Origin: Lachnospiraceae bacterium
GTDB lineage: Bacteria > Bacillota > Clostridia > Lachnospirales > Lachnospiraceae
Assembly: GCA_021202335.1 (NCBI GenBank)
Contig: JAJQDE010000042.1
Span: 2,320-66,319, forward strand
DNA: 64,000 nt
Reading direction: 5' to 3'
Positions 25,268-35,268 of this stretch are shown here, in pieces. The position numbers were made by a program, and so were the translations under genes. The notes under the pieces are model-generated. The model was not told the DNA's origin. It saw nothing but the letters and a program-made list of their open reading frames with translations, and searched no databases. Positions within the stretch are counted from its first letter, which is position 1, and every line of letters starts with the position of its first letter.

Positions 25268-27307
25268 ATGCAGATGAAAAGAGCGGATTTAGCGGTAGCT
25301 TTATATATACTTGCGGCTTTTGTCATGATGATAGTGCCGATAAACACTACATTACTCGATATATTGCTCGCTTTTGACATGTCGATTTCCTTTACGATTC
25401 TTTTTACGACGATTTTTGTTACGGAACCGCTCAATCTGTCGTTTTATCCGACCATTTTGCTTTTTACCACAATATTCAGGATTTCACTGAACGTGTCCTC
25501 AACGAGGCTTATTCTTTCCAATGGCGACGCGGGTAATGTGGTTTCCACGTTCGGTGAGTTCGTGGGCGGCGGCGATTTGGTAATCGGCGTTGTCGTGTAT
25601 ATTATCCTGCTGATTGTACAGCTCCTTGTCATCAATAAAGGTTCGGAGCGTGTGTCGGAGGTAACGGCGAGGTTTACACTGGATGCCATGCCCGGTAAAC
25701 AGATGGCTATCGACGCGGATTTGAATACGGGCGTCATAAACGACCAGGAGGCTAAGGAGCGAAGGGATAAGATACAGGAGGAAGCGAATTTCTTCGGATC
25801 CATGGATGGTGCCGTTAAGTATGTAAAAGGAGATACCACAGCCGGTCTTGTCATCACCTGCATAAATATTGTCGGCGGTATCATAATGGGTATGTGGCGT
25901 CAGGGCTTGGATATCAATGCGGCGCTGGATAAATATGTAATGCTTACCATCGGTGACGGCTTGGTGAGCGCTATACCGTCGCTTCTGATTTCACTTTCAA
26001 CAGGTGTTCTTGTCACTAAGGGCTCTAAGGAAGCGGATTTCGGTACGGTGCTTATCGGGCAGCTTTTTGGTTTGCCAAAGGTTATGTATATTGTGGGCGG
26101 CGTGCTGTGCTTTTTAGGTATTGCTACGCCGTTGAATACGCTGCTTTTCGTGATTTTGGGCGTTGCCTTCATTGTGTGCGCGCGCATGATGGCAGATACC
26201 ATGGAAACGGCAAAAATCGAGGAGGATGTTCAAAAGCCGGAGGAAACGGGAGAGGAAATACGAAAGCCCGAAAATGTCAATTCGCTTTTGCAGGTTGACC
26301 CGATTGAGCTTGAGTTTGGATATGGCATTATCCCGCTTGCGGACGTCAATCAGGGCGGCGATCTGCTTGACAGAGTAGTCATGATACGACGCCAGATTGC
26401 CTTGGAGCTTGGTACGGTGGTGCCTATTATACGACTCAGGGATAATATACAGCTCAATCCCAATCAGTATATTATTAAGATAAAGGGCATACAGGTGAGT
26501 GAGGGCGAGATTTTGTTTGACCATTACATGGCGATGAATCCCGGCTTCGTGGAGGAGGAAATTTCAGGTATTCCTACCTTTGAGCCGTCCTTCCATCTTC
26601 CTGCGATATGGATTACTGAAAATCAGAGGGAGCGCGCGGAAAGCGTGGGCTATACGGTGGTGGATCCTCCTTCAATCATAGCGACGCACCTTACGGAGAT
26701 AATACGGCAGTATATTGCGGATTTGCTTACAAGGCAGGATGTGCAGAACCTTGTAAACAATGTGAAGGAGTCAAATCCTTCGCTTGTGGAAGAGCTTATA
26801 CCAAAGCTTTTGGGGCTTGGAGATATTCAGAAGGTGCTTCAGAATTTACTGCGGGAAGGCATTTCCGTGCGTGATCTGGTTACGATTTTTGAAACGCTTG
26901 CCGACCATGCGGCGGCGACAAGAGATACGGATATCCTCACGGAATATGTAAGGCAGAGCTTGAAGAGGGCTATTTCAAATAAGTATTTTCCGCTCAATGA
27001 AACGACCAGCATCGTGACGCTGGATCCGAGTCTTGAACAGGAGATTATGGGAAGCGTGAAGCAGACGGAGCAGGGAGCGTACCTTACGCTTGCCCCTGAA
27101 AAAACAAAGTCGATTATGTCATCGGTGGAAACTGAAATAGGAAAATTGGAAAAGCTCGGCAAAAATCCTATTGTAATTACATCTCCGATTGTCAGGATGT
27201 ACTTTAAGCGCCTGACGGAGGACTATTTTAAGGACTTGGTAGTTGTATCGTATAACGAGATTGATTCACATGTTGAATTGCAATCAGTGGGAATGGTGAC
27301 GGCATGA
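25268..27307 (+). CDS. flhA: Flagellar type III export gate protein FlhA
   Basis: About 679 residues. Eight N-terminal membrane helices end near residue 320. The FHIPEP-type loop is visible as FTLDAMPGKQMAIDADLNTG. The large cytoplasmic domain (DPIELEFGYGIIPLADVNQG, GDLLDRVVMIRRQIALELG) forms the ring that receives substrate-chaperone complexes. Three in-frame ATGs occur (25259, 25268, 25274). GGAGG at 25253-25257 is too close to the first and well spaced from the second. It overlaps flhF by four bases. Confidence 0.96.
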   Translation: MQMKRADLAVALYILAAFVMMIVPINTTLLDILLAFDMSISFTILFTTIFVTEPLNLSFYPTILLFTTIFRISLNVSSTRLILSNGDAGNVVSTFGEFVGGGDLVIGVVVYIILLIVQLLVINKGSERVSEVTARFTLDAMPGKQMAIDADLNTGVINDQEAKERRDKIQEEANFFGSMDGAVKYVKGDTTAGLVITCINIVGGIIMGMWRQGLDINAALDKYVMLTIGDGLVSAIPSLLISLSTGVLVTKGSKEADFGTVLIGQLFGLPKVMYIVGGVLCFLGIATPLNTLLFVILGVAFIVCARMMADTMETAKIEEDVQKPEETGEEIRKPENVNSLLQVDPIELEFGYGIIPLADVNQGGDLLDRVVMIRRQIALELGTVVPIIRLRDNIQLNPNQYIIKIKGIQVSEGEILFDHYMAMNPGFVEEEISGIPTFEPSFHLPAIWITENQRERAESVGYTVVDPPSIIATHLTEIIRQYIADLLTRQDVQNLVNNVKESNPSLVEELIPKLLGLGDIQKVLQNLLREGISVRDLVTIFETLADHAAATRDTDILTEYVRQSLKRAISNKYFPLNETTSIVTLDPSLEQEIMGSVKQTEQGAYLTLAPEKTKSIMSSVETEIGKLEKLGKNPIVITSPIVRMYFKRLTEDYFKDLVVVSYNEIDSHVELQSVGMVTA

Positions 27308-28605
27308 TAATAAAAAAATTTCAGGGGAAAACAAAGGAAGAGGCGCTGGAAGCCGCAAAAAAGGAGCTTGGTGACGGCATTGTTGAGATGAATGTCAAAT
27401 CAATCAGGGCGAAGGGAGTTTTCGGCGTGTTTAAGGGCGCTAAGGTAGAAGTGACTGTGGCTAAGGAGGAAGAGAACGAAAAATACACCATAGCTATGGA
27501 AACGGCAAATGAAGCGCAGAAGAGCGCAGAGCGCCCGGAAACAAAAAAAGCGCCCGCAAGGGAATCTGACGTGGCTTCCGTAGGCAAGGCTGTCGCGGAT
27601 ATTCTGTCGGCTTTTCCGCAGGAAACAGATACGCAGAAAACAAAGGCGGAGCCGGCGTCTGCAAAAACCAAAGAAGAGGGACGCGAGCTTGGCGAAAAGC
27701 TCGACAATCTCCAAAATCTGCTTGAAAAGCAGCTTTCCATGCAGGAAAACAAGCCGCAGGCGGAGGAAGCGAAAACGGATGATATCGAAAAGCCGGAGGA
27801 AAACAAGGAAAGAGTCAGCTTCTTAAGACTTTTATACAATAAAATGACCGACAATGAGGTTGACGAAAAGTATGCGAACGAAATCATTGATGAGATTGAC
27901 AAAAGCTGCAAAGCGGATGTGACGATGGATTTCATGCTTTCCGAGATTTATCAGAGGATGATTTTAAAATTCGGAAAGCCGTATGTGATGGATGAGAGCG
28001 ATGTAAAGCCTAAGGTCGTGTTTTTTGTGGGACCGACGGGAGTGGGCAAGACTACCACGATTGCAAAGATTGCTTCGTCGTTTCGGGTAGAGCATAAAAA
28101 GAAGGTTGCGCTTCTGACGGCTGACACGTATAGGATAGCGGCGGCGGAGCAGCTTAGGACATATGCCAATATTTTAGAAGTGCCTTTCAGGGTAGTGTAT
28201 ACTGCCGGCGAAATTGCTCAGGCGGTTGAGAGCTTCCGGGATTATGATTATATTTTGGTCGATACCACGGGACATTCGCCCAATAATGAAGCCCAGTGCG
28301 AGAGCATGAGCGACCTTATAGGCTCGGTGGAAACCGCAGCCTCGAAGGAGGTATTTTTGGTTTTGTCGGCGTCGACTAAATACAGGGATTTAATGCAGAT
28401 AGCGGACACATACAAGGAAATTGCCGACTATAAACTTATTTTTACGAAGCTTGACGAAACCTCTACATTGGGGAATATCTATAATTTAAAACGTTATACG
28501 GGGGAGGCGCTTTCTTATGTCACATGCGGACAGAATGTGCCGGACGATATTGAATATTTTGACCCGCAGGCCACTGTAAAGCAGTTACTCGGCGGAAGGC
28601 GCTAA
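27304..28605 (+). CDS. flhF: Flagellar SRP-type GTPase FlhF
   Basis: 433 residues. An N-terminal region begins IIKKFQGKTKEEALEAAKKE. A long charged linker rich in Glu, Lys and Ala leads to an SRP54-like GTPase domain. G1 is GPTGVGKTTTIAK near residue 243; other motifs are DTYRIAAAEQLRTYA and LVDTTGHSPNN. FlhF helps place or number flagella and works with FlhG. Its start overlaps flhA and its stop is next to flhG. Confidence 0.95.
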   Translation: MIIKKFQGKTKEEALEAAKKELGDGIVEMNVKSIRAKGVFGVFKGAKVEVTVAKEEENEKYTIAMETANEAQKSAERPETKKAPARESDVASVGKAVADILSAFPQETDTQKTKAEPASAKTKEEGRELGEKLDNLQNLLEKQLSMQENKPQAEEAKTDDIEKPEENKERVSFLRLLYNKMTDNEVDEKYANEIIDEIDKSCKADVTMDFMLSEIYQRMILKFGKPYVMDESDVKPKVVFFVGPTGVGKTTTIAKIASSFRVEHKKKVALLTADTYRIAAAEQLRTYANILEVPFRVVYTAGEIAQAVESFRDYDYILVDTTGHSPNNEAQCESMSDLIGSVETAASKEVFLVLSASTKYRDLMQIADTYKEIADYKLIFTKLDETSTLGNIYNLKRYTGEALSYVTCGQNVPDDIEYFDPQATVKQLLGGRR

Positions 28606-28622
28606 TGGATGGAGGGAAAGGT

Positions 28623-29507
28623 ATGGATCAGGCAGAACAGTTAAGAAACGTAATCAAACTAAATCCTGCGCCTCGTCCCCTTGCAAGAATAATCACTGTG
28701 ACCAGTGGTAAGGGCGGAGTAGGAAAGTCGAATACATCAATCAATTTGGCTTGCCAGTTTAAAAAGATGGGACAGCGGGTAATTATTTTGGACGCTGATT
28801 TTGGTCTGGCAAATATAGAGATTATGTTTGGCACGGTTCCGAAGCATAATTTCTGCGATTTAATCTATCAGGGAAAGAGCATTACCGACATCATAACGTG
28901 GGGTCCCATGGACATAGGCTTTATATCAGGCGAGTCGGGGATTGCGGGTCTTTCCAATCTGAGTCACGATTATTTGAATTATATGATCCAAAATCTTGCA
29001 AAGCTTGATGAGATTGCGGATATCGTTATTATAGACACGGGCGCGGGCATATCGGATGCAGTGCTTGATTTTTTGGTGGCAAGCGGCGAAATCCTTTTGG
29101 TGGCTACGCCGGAGCCTACGTCGATTACGGATTCCTATTCCCTTTTAAAGGCGTTGAACCGCCATTCGAGGTTTTCGAGGGAGGATTCAAAAATAAAAGT
29201 TATTGCCAATAAGGTTTCGAGTGACACAGAGGGAGAAACGATGTATAATAAGCTTAATACGGTTGTTGATAAATACCTTAAGCTCTCTCTCTCTTATTTA
29301 GGAGCCATTCCGCAGGATCATCGGCTTGAGGAGGCAGTGATGCAGCAAAAGCCGGTGAGTATGCAAAGCCCCAATTCCAAATCAGCGCTTGCCTATGAGA
29401 GGATGGCATATACGCTTATGGATAAGGAGTATAATAAATCCCTTGTGAAGCGAGGGATGGCGGCATTTTTCTCACATATTGCGGCAGGCGGCAAAAAGAC
29501 GGAGTAG
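28623..29507 (+). CDS. flhG: Flagellar number regulator FlhG (YlxH, MinD-like ATPase)
   Basis: About 294 residues. The deviant Walker A motif SGKGGVGKSNTSINLA, followed by VIILDADFGLANIEIMFG, places it in the MinD/FlhG ParA-like group. DTGAGIS is the usual FlhG second motif. It acts with FlhF on C-ring assembly and flagellar number. An ATG at 28605 overlaps the flhF stop, but GGAGGG fits the ATG at 28623 better. Confidence 0.93.
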   Translation: MDQAEQLRNVIKLNPAPRPLARIITVTSGKGGVGKSNTSINLACQFKKMGQRVIILDADFGLANIEIMFGTVPKHNFCDLIYQGKSITDIITWGPMDIGFISGESGIAGLSNLSHDYLNYMIQNLAKLDEIADIVIIDTGAGISDAVLDFLVASGEILLVATPEPTSITDSYSLLKALNRHSRFSREDSKIKVIANKVSSDTEGETMYNKLNTVVDKYLKLSLSYLGAIPQDHRLEEAVMQQKPVSMQSPNSKSALAYERMAYTLMDKEYNKSLVKRGMAAFFSHIAAGGKKTE

Positions 29508-29546
29508 CCGCCGCAGACAATTTGCACGGAGGCATAGGAGAAATTT

Positions 29547-30272
29547 ATGATTGAAAAGCTAATATCACCGGGAGATAAGCTGGAAATGAGGTCGACTGTA
29601 AGCGTTGTGCTTCCCGATGGTACAGAGGGTGTTAAGACGTATAAATCCTCCGTCTATGATATTTTGGAGGATGGAAGGCTGGAAATTGCCATGCCCGTGG
29701 AGCAGCAGAGGCTTGTGCTGCTGCCCGTGGACGGCGAGTATGACGTGTGCTTCGTCTCTAAGGGGGGAATGTATCAGGCCACAGTCAGAATTATTGACAG
29801 ACAGAGAATAAACAATACGTATATCGTTGTCGCTGAGATGCTGACAAATCTTCATAAATTTCAAAGGCGCGAGTATTACAGGTTTAACTGCGTGATCGAC
29901 ATGGCGGTAAAGGAATTGGACGCGCAGGAAACGGAGCTTTTGCGCAAAGGAATTATTGAAGAGCCGGACGCCGCCAATATGGCAAGAGGCGTGATTGTCG
30001 ATATCAGCGGAGGCGGTCTGCGATTTGTGTCAAGGCAGCTGTACCGTCAGGGAAGCATACTGATGTTACTGTTCACCTTGCCGGTGTCCGGTGAGGAAAA
30101 GGAATTTCTGACAGCGGCAAAGGTTATCTATTCGGGTGAGATAGAAAACCGCGAAGCCGAGTATGAAAACCGCGTGAAATTTGAGTTTATCAGCAATACC
30201 AGGCGCGAAGAAATTATTCGGTACATATTTGATGCGGAAAGAAAAAATAGAAAATATGGAAAAGGTTGTTGA
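29547..30272 (+). CDS. PilZ-domain c-di-GMP-binding protein (YcgR/DgrA type)
   Basis: 241 residues. An N-terminal YcgR-like domain (about residues 1-95) is followed by a PilZ domain. The c-di-GMP motif RxxxR is present as REYYR in FQRREYYRFNC, and the second motif as DISGGG. Such proteins slow or brake flagella when c-di-GMP rises (YcgR in enterobacteria, DgrA/MotI in Bacillus). Its location between flhG and cheB, with a downstream EAL gene in the window, supports c-di-GMP control of motility. This is an inference. Confidence 0.88.
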   Translation: MIEKLISPGDKLEMRSTVSVVLPDGTEGVKTYKSSVYDILEDGRLEIAMPVEQQRLVLLPVDGEYDVCFVSKGGMYQATVRIIDRQRINNTYIVVAEMLTNLHKFQRREYYRFNCVIDMAVKELDAQETELLRKGIIEEPDAANMARGVIVDISGGGLRFVSRQLYRQGSILMLLFTLPVSGEEKEFLTAAKVIYSGEIENREAEYENRVKFEFISNTRREEIIRYIFDAERKNRKYGKGC

Positions 30273-30277
30273 AGCGT

Positions 30278-31387
30278 ATGACAGTTAATGAAAATAATTT
30301 AAAAAGTAAGAAAAAAATATTGGTAGTCGATGATTCTGCACTCATGAGAAGAGTGATGTGTGATATAATTAATTCAGATGAACGATTCCAAGTGGTGGAA
30401 CAGGCATTTGACGGTGAAGCTGCATATGCACTCTTAAAACAAAATCAGTACGATGCTGTCGTTCTTGACGTGAATATGCCGAAGATAAACGGAATCCAGC
30501 TGCTTCGCATTTTGCAGAAGGACAGGATTCGCGCCCGCATCATGGTGGCGAGCACGGACACAAGAGAAGGCGCGTCGGTCACGATGGAAGCGCTTGATTT
30601 AGGAGCGATTGACTTTATCGAAAAGCCTGCAAAAATTGTTTACCTCAAGGGCGATGAGTTTAAGGAGAAGTTTCTGGATATTCTGCAGGCAGTGGCGACA
30701 AGCCGCCAGACGAATCTTTCGGCAGCGTCGGCTCTCCCTACGCAGAAGGAGGAGCAGCACACTCAAAAGCTTGTCAGCCTTGTCAGGAAGAGCACCCCGG
30801 TCACGGCAGGTCAGAAAATTGTTGCGCTTGCCTGCTCGACGGGAGGCCCGAAGGCGCTTCAAAGCGTGATACCGAGGCTGCCGGCGGAGCTTGCGGCTCC
30901 TGTCCTGATAGTTCAGCATATGCCCAAGGGATTTACGCAGTCGCTTGCGGAGAGACTTGACTCATTAAGCCCCATAAAGGTGAAGGAGGCTGCCGAGGGC
31001 GATGTCATTGAAAACGGCACGGTGTACATTGCGATGGGCGGAAAGCACATGAATGTGGCTTCCAAGGGCGGAAAATCCGTCATTACATATACGGATGAGC
31101 CTCCGAGAGAGGGAGTGAAGCCCTGTGCCAATTATATGTATGAATCGCTTATGAACAGCAATTACGCACAGATTGTATGCGTGGTGCTTACGGGCATGGG
31201 CGCTGACGGAACAAAGGGAATCGTGAATTTGGAAACTGCAAAAAAGATACACGTCATTGCACAGGACGAGGCAACCTCTACTGTCTACGGAATGCCGAAG
31301 GCAATCGCAGCTACGGGGCTTGTAAATCAGGTTGTGCCCCTTGATGGCGTGGCACAGGAAATCATAATGAACGTGGGGGTCAGGTAA
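30278..31387 (+). CDS. cheB: Chemotaxis methylesterase CheB
   Basis: About 369 residues. An N-terminal receiver domain (KKILVVDDSALMRRVMCDII; Asp64 in VVLDVNMPKING) is joined by a linker to the methylesterase/deamidase domain. The catalytic features are SCSTGGPK-like (ACSTGGPKALQSVIPRLP), QHMPKGFTQSLAERLD and TGMGADGTKG. It removes methyl groups from chemoreceptors; no cheR is in the window. The ATG at 30278, six bases after the PilZ gene, is chosen over TTG codons at 30266/30269. Confidence 0.94.
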   Translation: MTVNENNLKSKKKILVVDDSALMRRVMCDIINSDERFQVVEQAFDGEAAYALLKQNQYDAVVLDVNMPKINGIQLLRILQKDRIRARIMVASTDTREGASVTMEALDLGAIDFIEKPAKIVYLKGDEFKEKFLDILQAVATSRQTNLSAASALPTQKEEQHTQKLVSLVRKSTPVTAGQKIVALACSTGGPKALQSVIPRLPAELAAPVLIVQHMPKGFTQSLAERLDSLSPIKVKEAAEGDVIENGTVYIAMGGKHMNVASKGGKSVITYTDEPPREGVKPCANYMYESLMNSNYAQIVCVVLTGMGADGTKGIVNLETAKKIHVIAQDEATSTVYGMPKAIAATGLVNQVVPLDGVAQEIIMNVGVR

Positions 31388-31388
31388 T

Positions 31389-33530
31389 ATGGATACAAGT
31401 CAATATCTTGATATTTTCCTTGATGAATCAAGGGAGCATTTACAGAACTTAAGCGATGAAATAATGAAGCTGGAGCAGGAGCCGGAGAATATGGACTCGG
31501 TAAACGAGATATTCAGGGCGGCACATTCCCTTAAGGGAATGGCGGGCACCATGGGCTATAAGAGAATGCAGACGCTCACGCATGACATGGAGAATGTGTT
31601 CTCGGAGGTCAGAAACGGCACCTTCAAGGTACAGCCGGGGATTATAGACATATTGTTTAAGTCGCTTGATGCGCTTGAGGAGTATGTTGAGAACATCCAA
31701 CAGACGACTGAGGAGGGCACAAATGACAATCAGGACATTATTGATGCCTTAAACAGCGTGCTGAAAAATAAAGGCGAGGTAAAGCCTGCGGATAAGTCCG
31801 CTGCAGCTGCACCTGACGAAGCGGCTGCTTCGGCACAGCCGGCGGAGAGCGAGTCTGCGGCTGACGCGGGCGCAAAAAAGCCGAGATGGCAGGAAATCAG
31901 CATTAACGACACCGAGAAGATGCTGATTGACAAGGCGCACGGCGAAGGGCTGAATGTGTACGGCGTCACGGTGTATGTGGAGGAAGCGTGCGTCCTTAAG
32001 GCGGCGCGTGCGTTCCTTGTATTTAAGGCATTGGAAAAGCTCGGGGAAGTGATTGTTTCATGTCCCTCGGCACAGGATATAGAGGATGAGAAGTTTGAGC
32101 TTACCTTCAGCCTGATATTTATATCGGGCAGCACGAAGGATGAGGTTAAGGCGGCGATAAAGAGCGTATCGGAGATTGAAGAGGCGTTCTGCGATGTTTA
32201 TTCCGTACCGGAAGCAGCCGCTTCAAAGCAGCCGGAGGCAGCGGATAAAAAGCCGCAGGAGCAGTCCGCGGAGAAGGCAAAGCCGGCAGCCGCAGTATCC
32301 GCGCCTGTCGCAGCGGCGTCTGCAAAGCCTGCTGCCTCTAAGCCTGCGGCGGCAAAGCCGGTCGCAAGCAGAACGGTCAGGGTGGATATCGAGAAGCTTG
32401 ATAATCTCATGAACCTTGTCAGCGAGCTTATCATTGCAAAGAATTCGCTGACCTCGGCAACGGCGGCAGCCGCTTCAAACGGCAAAAATGATTATACCCT
32501 GGTAAATGAACAGATAGAATATCTCGAGAGCGTTACGACAAATCTCCATGAGTCTGTCATGAAGGTGCGAATGGTGCCTATTGAGAGCGTTGTGGCGAAG
32601 TTCCCGCGTATGATCCGCGACCTTTCAAAGAAGCTCGACAAGAAAATGGAGCTTTATATGACAGGTGAGGACACGGAGCTTGACCGTACCGTGGTTGATG
32701 AAATCGGCGACCCTCTGATGCATATGCTGAGAAACTCTGCCGACCATGGATTGGAAGCAAACGACGTCAGAGTTGCGAACGGCAAGCCGGAGGTCGGCTC
32801 TATTTTCCTGGATGCTTATCAGGATGGAAATAACGTTGTAATTGAAGTGCGCGATGATGGCGCCGGAATTGATATAGAGGCAGTGAAGCAAAAGGGCATT
32901 GAACGCGGAACCATCACGCCCGAGCAGGCGGAAACAATGTCGGACAAAGAGGTTATCGATTTGCTGTTTATGCCGAGCTTTTCCACGGCAAAGAAGGTAT
33001 CTGACGTGTCAGGCCGCGGCGTAGGTCTTGACGTTGTGAAGTCAAAGATTGAGTCGCTGAGCGGTGAAGTGGAGGTGAAGAACCGGTTTGGAGAAGGCTC
33101 TTCATGGATTATCAGGCTTCCGCTCACACTCGCGATAATTCAGGCGCTGATGGTTGTGATCGGTGATGAAAAGTATGCCATTGCGCTTGGCTCAATTCAG
33201 ACAATAGAGGATGTGTCGCCTGAGGATATTAAGCTGGTTCAGGCGGAGGAGGTAATACGCATCCGTGACTCTGTCATTCCAATTATCAGGCTTAACAGAG
33301 TGCTTGACATTCCGCCCAGAGAGGATGAGGGAAAGAAGAACTTTACGGTTATCATCGTCAGGAAGGGCGACAAGCAGGCAGGTCTTGTGGTAGACGAGCT
33401 GATCGGTCAGCAGGAAGTTGTTATTAAGTCTATGGGCAAGTACATTAAGGCTCCGAAGATGATAAGCGGCGCTACGATATTAGGTAACGGTGACGTAGCC
33501 CTTATCTTGGATACCAATGCATTGATATAA
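31389..33530 (+). CDS. cheA: Chemotaxis histidine kinase CheA
   Basis: 713 residues. Domains: HPt with His46 in AAHSLKGMAGTMGY; an Ala/Pro linker; a CheY-binding P2 region (about 160-270); a second Ala/Lys/Pro-rich linker; dimerisation P3 from RVDIEKLDNLMNLVSELIIA; the kinase domain with HMLRNSADHGLE (N box) and DDGAGIDIEAV and GRGVGLDVV (G boxes); and a C-terminal CheW-like domain. It phosphorylates CheY and CheB. The gene starts one base after cheB ends. Confidence 0.97.
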   Translation: MDTSQYLDIFLDESREHLQNLSDEIMKLEQEPENMDSVNEIFRAAHSLKGMAGTMGYKRMQTLTHDMENVFSEVRNGTFKVQPGIIDILFKSLDALEEYVENIQQTTEEGTNDNQDIIDALNSVLKNKGEVKPADKSAAAAPDEAAASAQPAESESAADAGAKKPRWQEISINDTEKMLIDKAHGEGLNVYGVTVYVEEACVLKAARAFLVFKALEKLGEVIVSCPSAQDIEDEKFELTFSLIFISGSTKDEVKAAIKSVSEIEEAFCDVYSVPEAAASKQPEAADKKPQEQSAEKAKPAAAVSAPVAAASAKPAASKPAAAKPVASRTVRVDIEKLDNLMNLVSELIIAKNSLTSATAAAASNGKNDYTLVNEQIEYLESVTTNLHESVMKVRMVPIESVVAKFPRMIRDLSKKLDKKMELYMTGEDTELDRTVVDEIGDPLMHMLRNSADHGLEANDVRVANGKPEVGSIFLDAYQDGNNVVIEVRDDGAGIDIEAVKQKGIERGTITPEQAETMSDKEVIDLLFMPSFSTAKKVSDVSGRGVGLDVVKSKIESLSGEVEVKNRFGEGSSWIIRLPLTLAIIQALMVVIGDEKYAIALGSIQTIEDVSPEDIKLVQAEEVIRIRDSVIPIIRLNRVLDIPPREDEGKKNFTVIIVRKGDKQAGLVVDELIGQQEVVIKSMGKYIKAPKMISGATILGNGDVALILDTNALI

Positions 33531-33563
33531 TGGAATAATGATGAGGAAAGGCAGGGTATAGAG

Positions 33564-34061
33564 ATGGATGAGATAAAGGTAATGGACGATCAGAAGCGCA
33601 ATGAGAGCCTCAATCGTCATGTAGAGCTTGATACAACACAGTTTATCGTGGTGCAGCTTGGCGGCGAGCAGTATGGGATTGACATTAAATACATATCGAA
33701 CATTATGAAAATGGCTAAGATTACGAGAGTGCCAAAGGTATCGGATTACATTTTGGGCGTAATCAATGTCCGGGGCGTTATTATTCCGACAATCAGCCTC
33801 AGACTTAAGATGGGGCTTCCCGAGAATGAAATCACAAAGAAAACGCGTATTATTATCCTGACGCTTGAGCAGCACGAATCAATCGGCGTGCTTGTTGATG
33901 AGGTTAAGGAGGTTGTGACGCTTGACGAGGAGCACATCGAGAAGGTGAGCTATGAGAAGGACAACAAGGAGCGTTTCCTTTCAGGTATCGGCAAGCCTGA
34001 CGAGAGGCTTATTTCGCTGCTTGACATTAAGTCGGTTTTCTCGGATGTAATGGAATCGTAG
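33564..34061 (+). CDS. cheW: Chemotaxis coupling protein CheW
   Basis: 165 residues, a single CheW domain. Family features: FIVVQLGGEQYGIDIKYISN, ITRVPKVSDYILGVINVRG and VIIPTISLRLKMGLP. It couples receptors to CheA. Ribosome site AAAGGCAGGG precedes the ATG. Confidence 0.96.
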   Translation: MDEIKVMDDQKRNESLNRHVELDTTQFIVVQLGGEQYGIDIKYISNIMKMAKITRVPKVSDYILGVINVRGVIIPTISLRLKMGLPENEITKKTRIIILTLEQHESIGVLVDEVKEVVTLDEEHIEKVSYEKDNKERFLSGIGKPDERLISLLDIKSVFSDVMES

Positions 34062-34100
34062 ATAACAGCCGCTTTTTTGGAGAAAGGCTTAGGTTTAAAA

Positions 34101-34721
34101 ATGGCAGATAACATTAGCTTTAAAAAGGTAACGACTGAATATTATGATGTGTTAAAGGAGCTTGGAAACATTGGGGCGGGCAACGCGACGACGGCGCTTG
34201 CCCAAATGCTTCAGACCAAAGTGGATATGAAGGTGCCTCAGGTACGTCTTTTGGATTTTAAGGACGTAGGAGAGGTTATGGGCGGCGAGGAGCAGATTGT
34301 GGTAGGCATATATCTTGCCGTGGAAGGCGATATCACGGGCAGCATCATGTTCGTGCTTGAGCAGAACGCAGGCAAGGTGCTCGTATCAAAGCTGATGGGA
34401 ATGCCGCCGGCGGAAGGCGGTTTCAGCGAGATGGAGATATCTGCGCTTAAGGAAATCGGAAATATTATTACAGGTGCATATTTGAATTCGCTTGCGCAGA
34501 TGACAAATCTCAAAATGCTTCCCTCCGTGCCGGATTTGAACATTGATATGCTGAACGCGATTTTAAGCGTTCCTGCCATAGAATTTGGAATTATGGGCGA
34601 CCAGATACTGCTGATTCAGACGGTTTTTACTGATGATGTGGATTTGAACGGATACTTTATATTGATGCCGGATTTGGAATCTTATTCCAAGATGCTCGGT
34701 GCGCTTGGAATTCCTGTATAA
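34101..34721 (+). CDS. cheC: CheY-P phosphatase CheC
   Basis: About 206 residues. Both CheC active-site motifs are intact: ELGNIGAGNATTAL and EIGNIITGAYLNSL, with the conserved Glu and Asn of ExxN. CheC dephosphorylates CheY-P and is stimulated by CheD, encoded next. The frame opens upstream at a TTG (34077), but the ATG at 34101 begins the conserved sequence. Confidence 0.94.
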   Translation: MADNISFKKVTTEYYDVLKELGNIGAGNATTALAQMLQTKVDMKVPQVRLLDFKDVGEVMGGEEQIVVGIYLAVEGDITGSIMFVLEQNAGKVLVSKLMGMPPAEGGFSEMEISALKEIGNIITGAYLNSLAQMTNLKMLPSVPDLNIDMLNAILSVPAIEFGIMGDQILLIQTVFTDDVDLNGYFILMPDLESYSKMLGALGIPV

Positions 34722-34764
34722 AAATATGCATGATTAAAAATGCAAAAGAAAGAGATGGAAGTCT

Positions 34765-35250
34765 ATGGCAAATATAATTAAAGTAGGAATGGCTGACCTG
34801 AACGTGTGTAAAAGCCCTGAGGGAATTACGACGCTGGGGCTTGGCTCCTGCGTGGGGATATGCATAAGAGACCCGGTAGCTAAGGTTGGCGGTCTGGCAC
34901 ATGCCATGCTGCCCGACAGCACGCAGATAGAGAACAATTCAAACCGATTTAAGTTTGCGGACACGGGTATTGAGGATTTGGTGAACAAGCTGATAGCGAT
35001 GGGGGGCAAAAAGTCGCGCTTGGAGGCAAAAATCGCAGGCGGTGCGCAGATGTTTGCTTTTCAAAATAAATCGGATATGGTGCGCGTAGGCGAGCGCAAT
35101 GTGGAGGCGAGTAAGAAAAAGCTTAAGGAGCTTGGCATCCCCCTGAAGGCTCAGGACACAGGTCTTAACTATGGCCGCACGATTATATTCTATCCGGAAA
35201 CAGGCGATTTGGTAATCCGCTCCGCGGGAAAGCCGGAGAAAACAATATAA
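34765..35250 (+). CDS. cheD: Chemoreceptor glutamine deamidase CheD
   Basis: 161 residues. The catalytic motifs are seen: TLGLGSCVGICIRDP with the nucleophile Cys, GLAHAMLPDS with the His, and KIAGGAQMF. CheD deamidates receptor glutamines and is a partner of CheC, in line with their adjacency. Confidence 0.96.
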   Translation: MANIIKVGMADLNVCKSPEGITTLGLGSCVGICIRDPVAKVGGLAHAMLPDSTQIENNSNRFKFADTGIEDLVNKLIAMGGKKSRLEAKIAGGAQMFAFQNKSDMVRVGERNVEASKKKLKELGIPLKAQDTGLNYGRTIIFYPETGDLVIRSAGKPEKTI

Positions 35251-35268
35251 TGGGAATGGTGAACCGGA

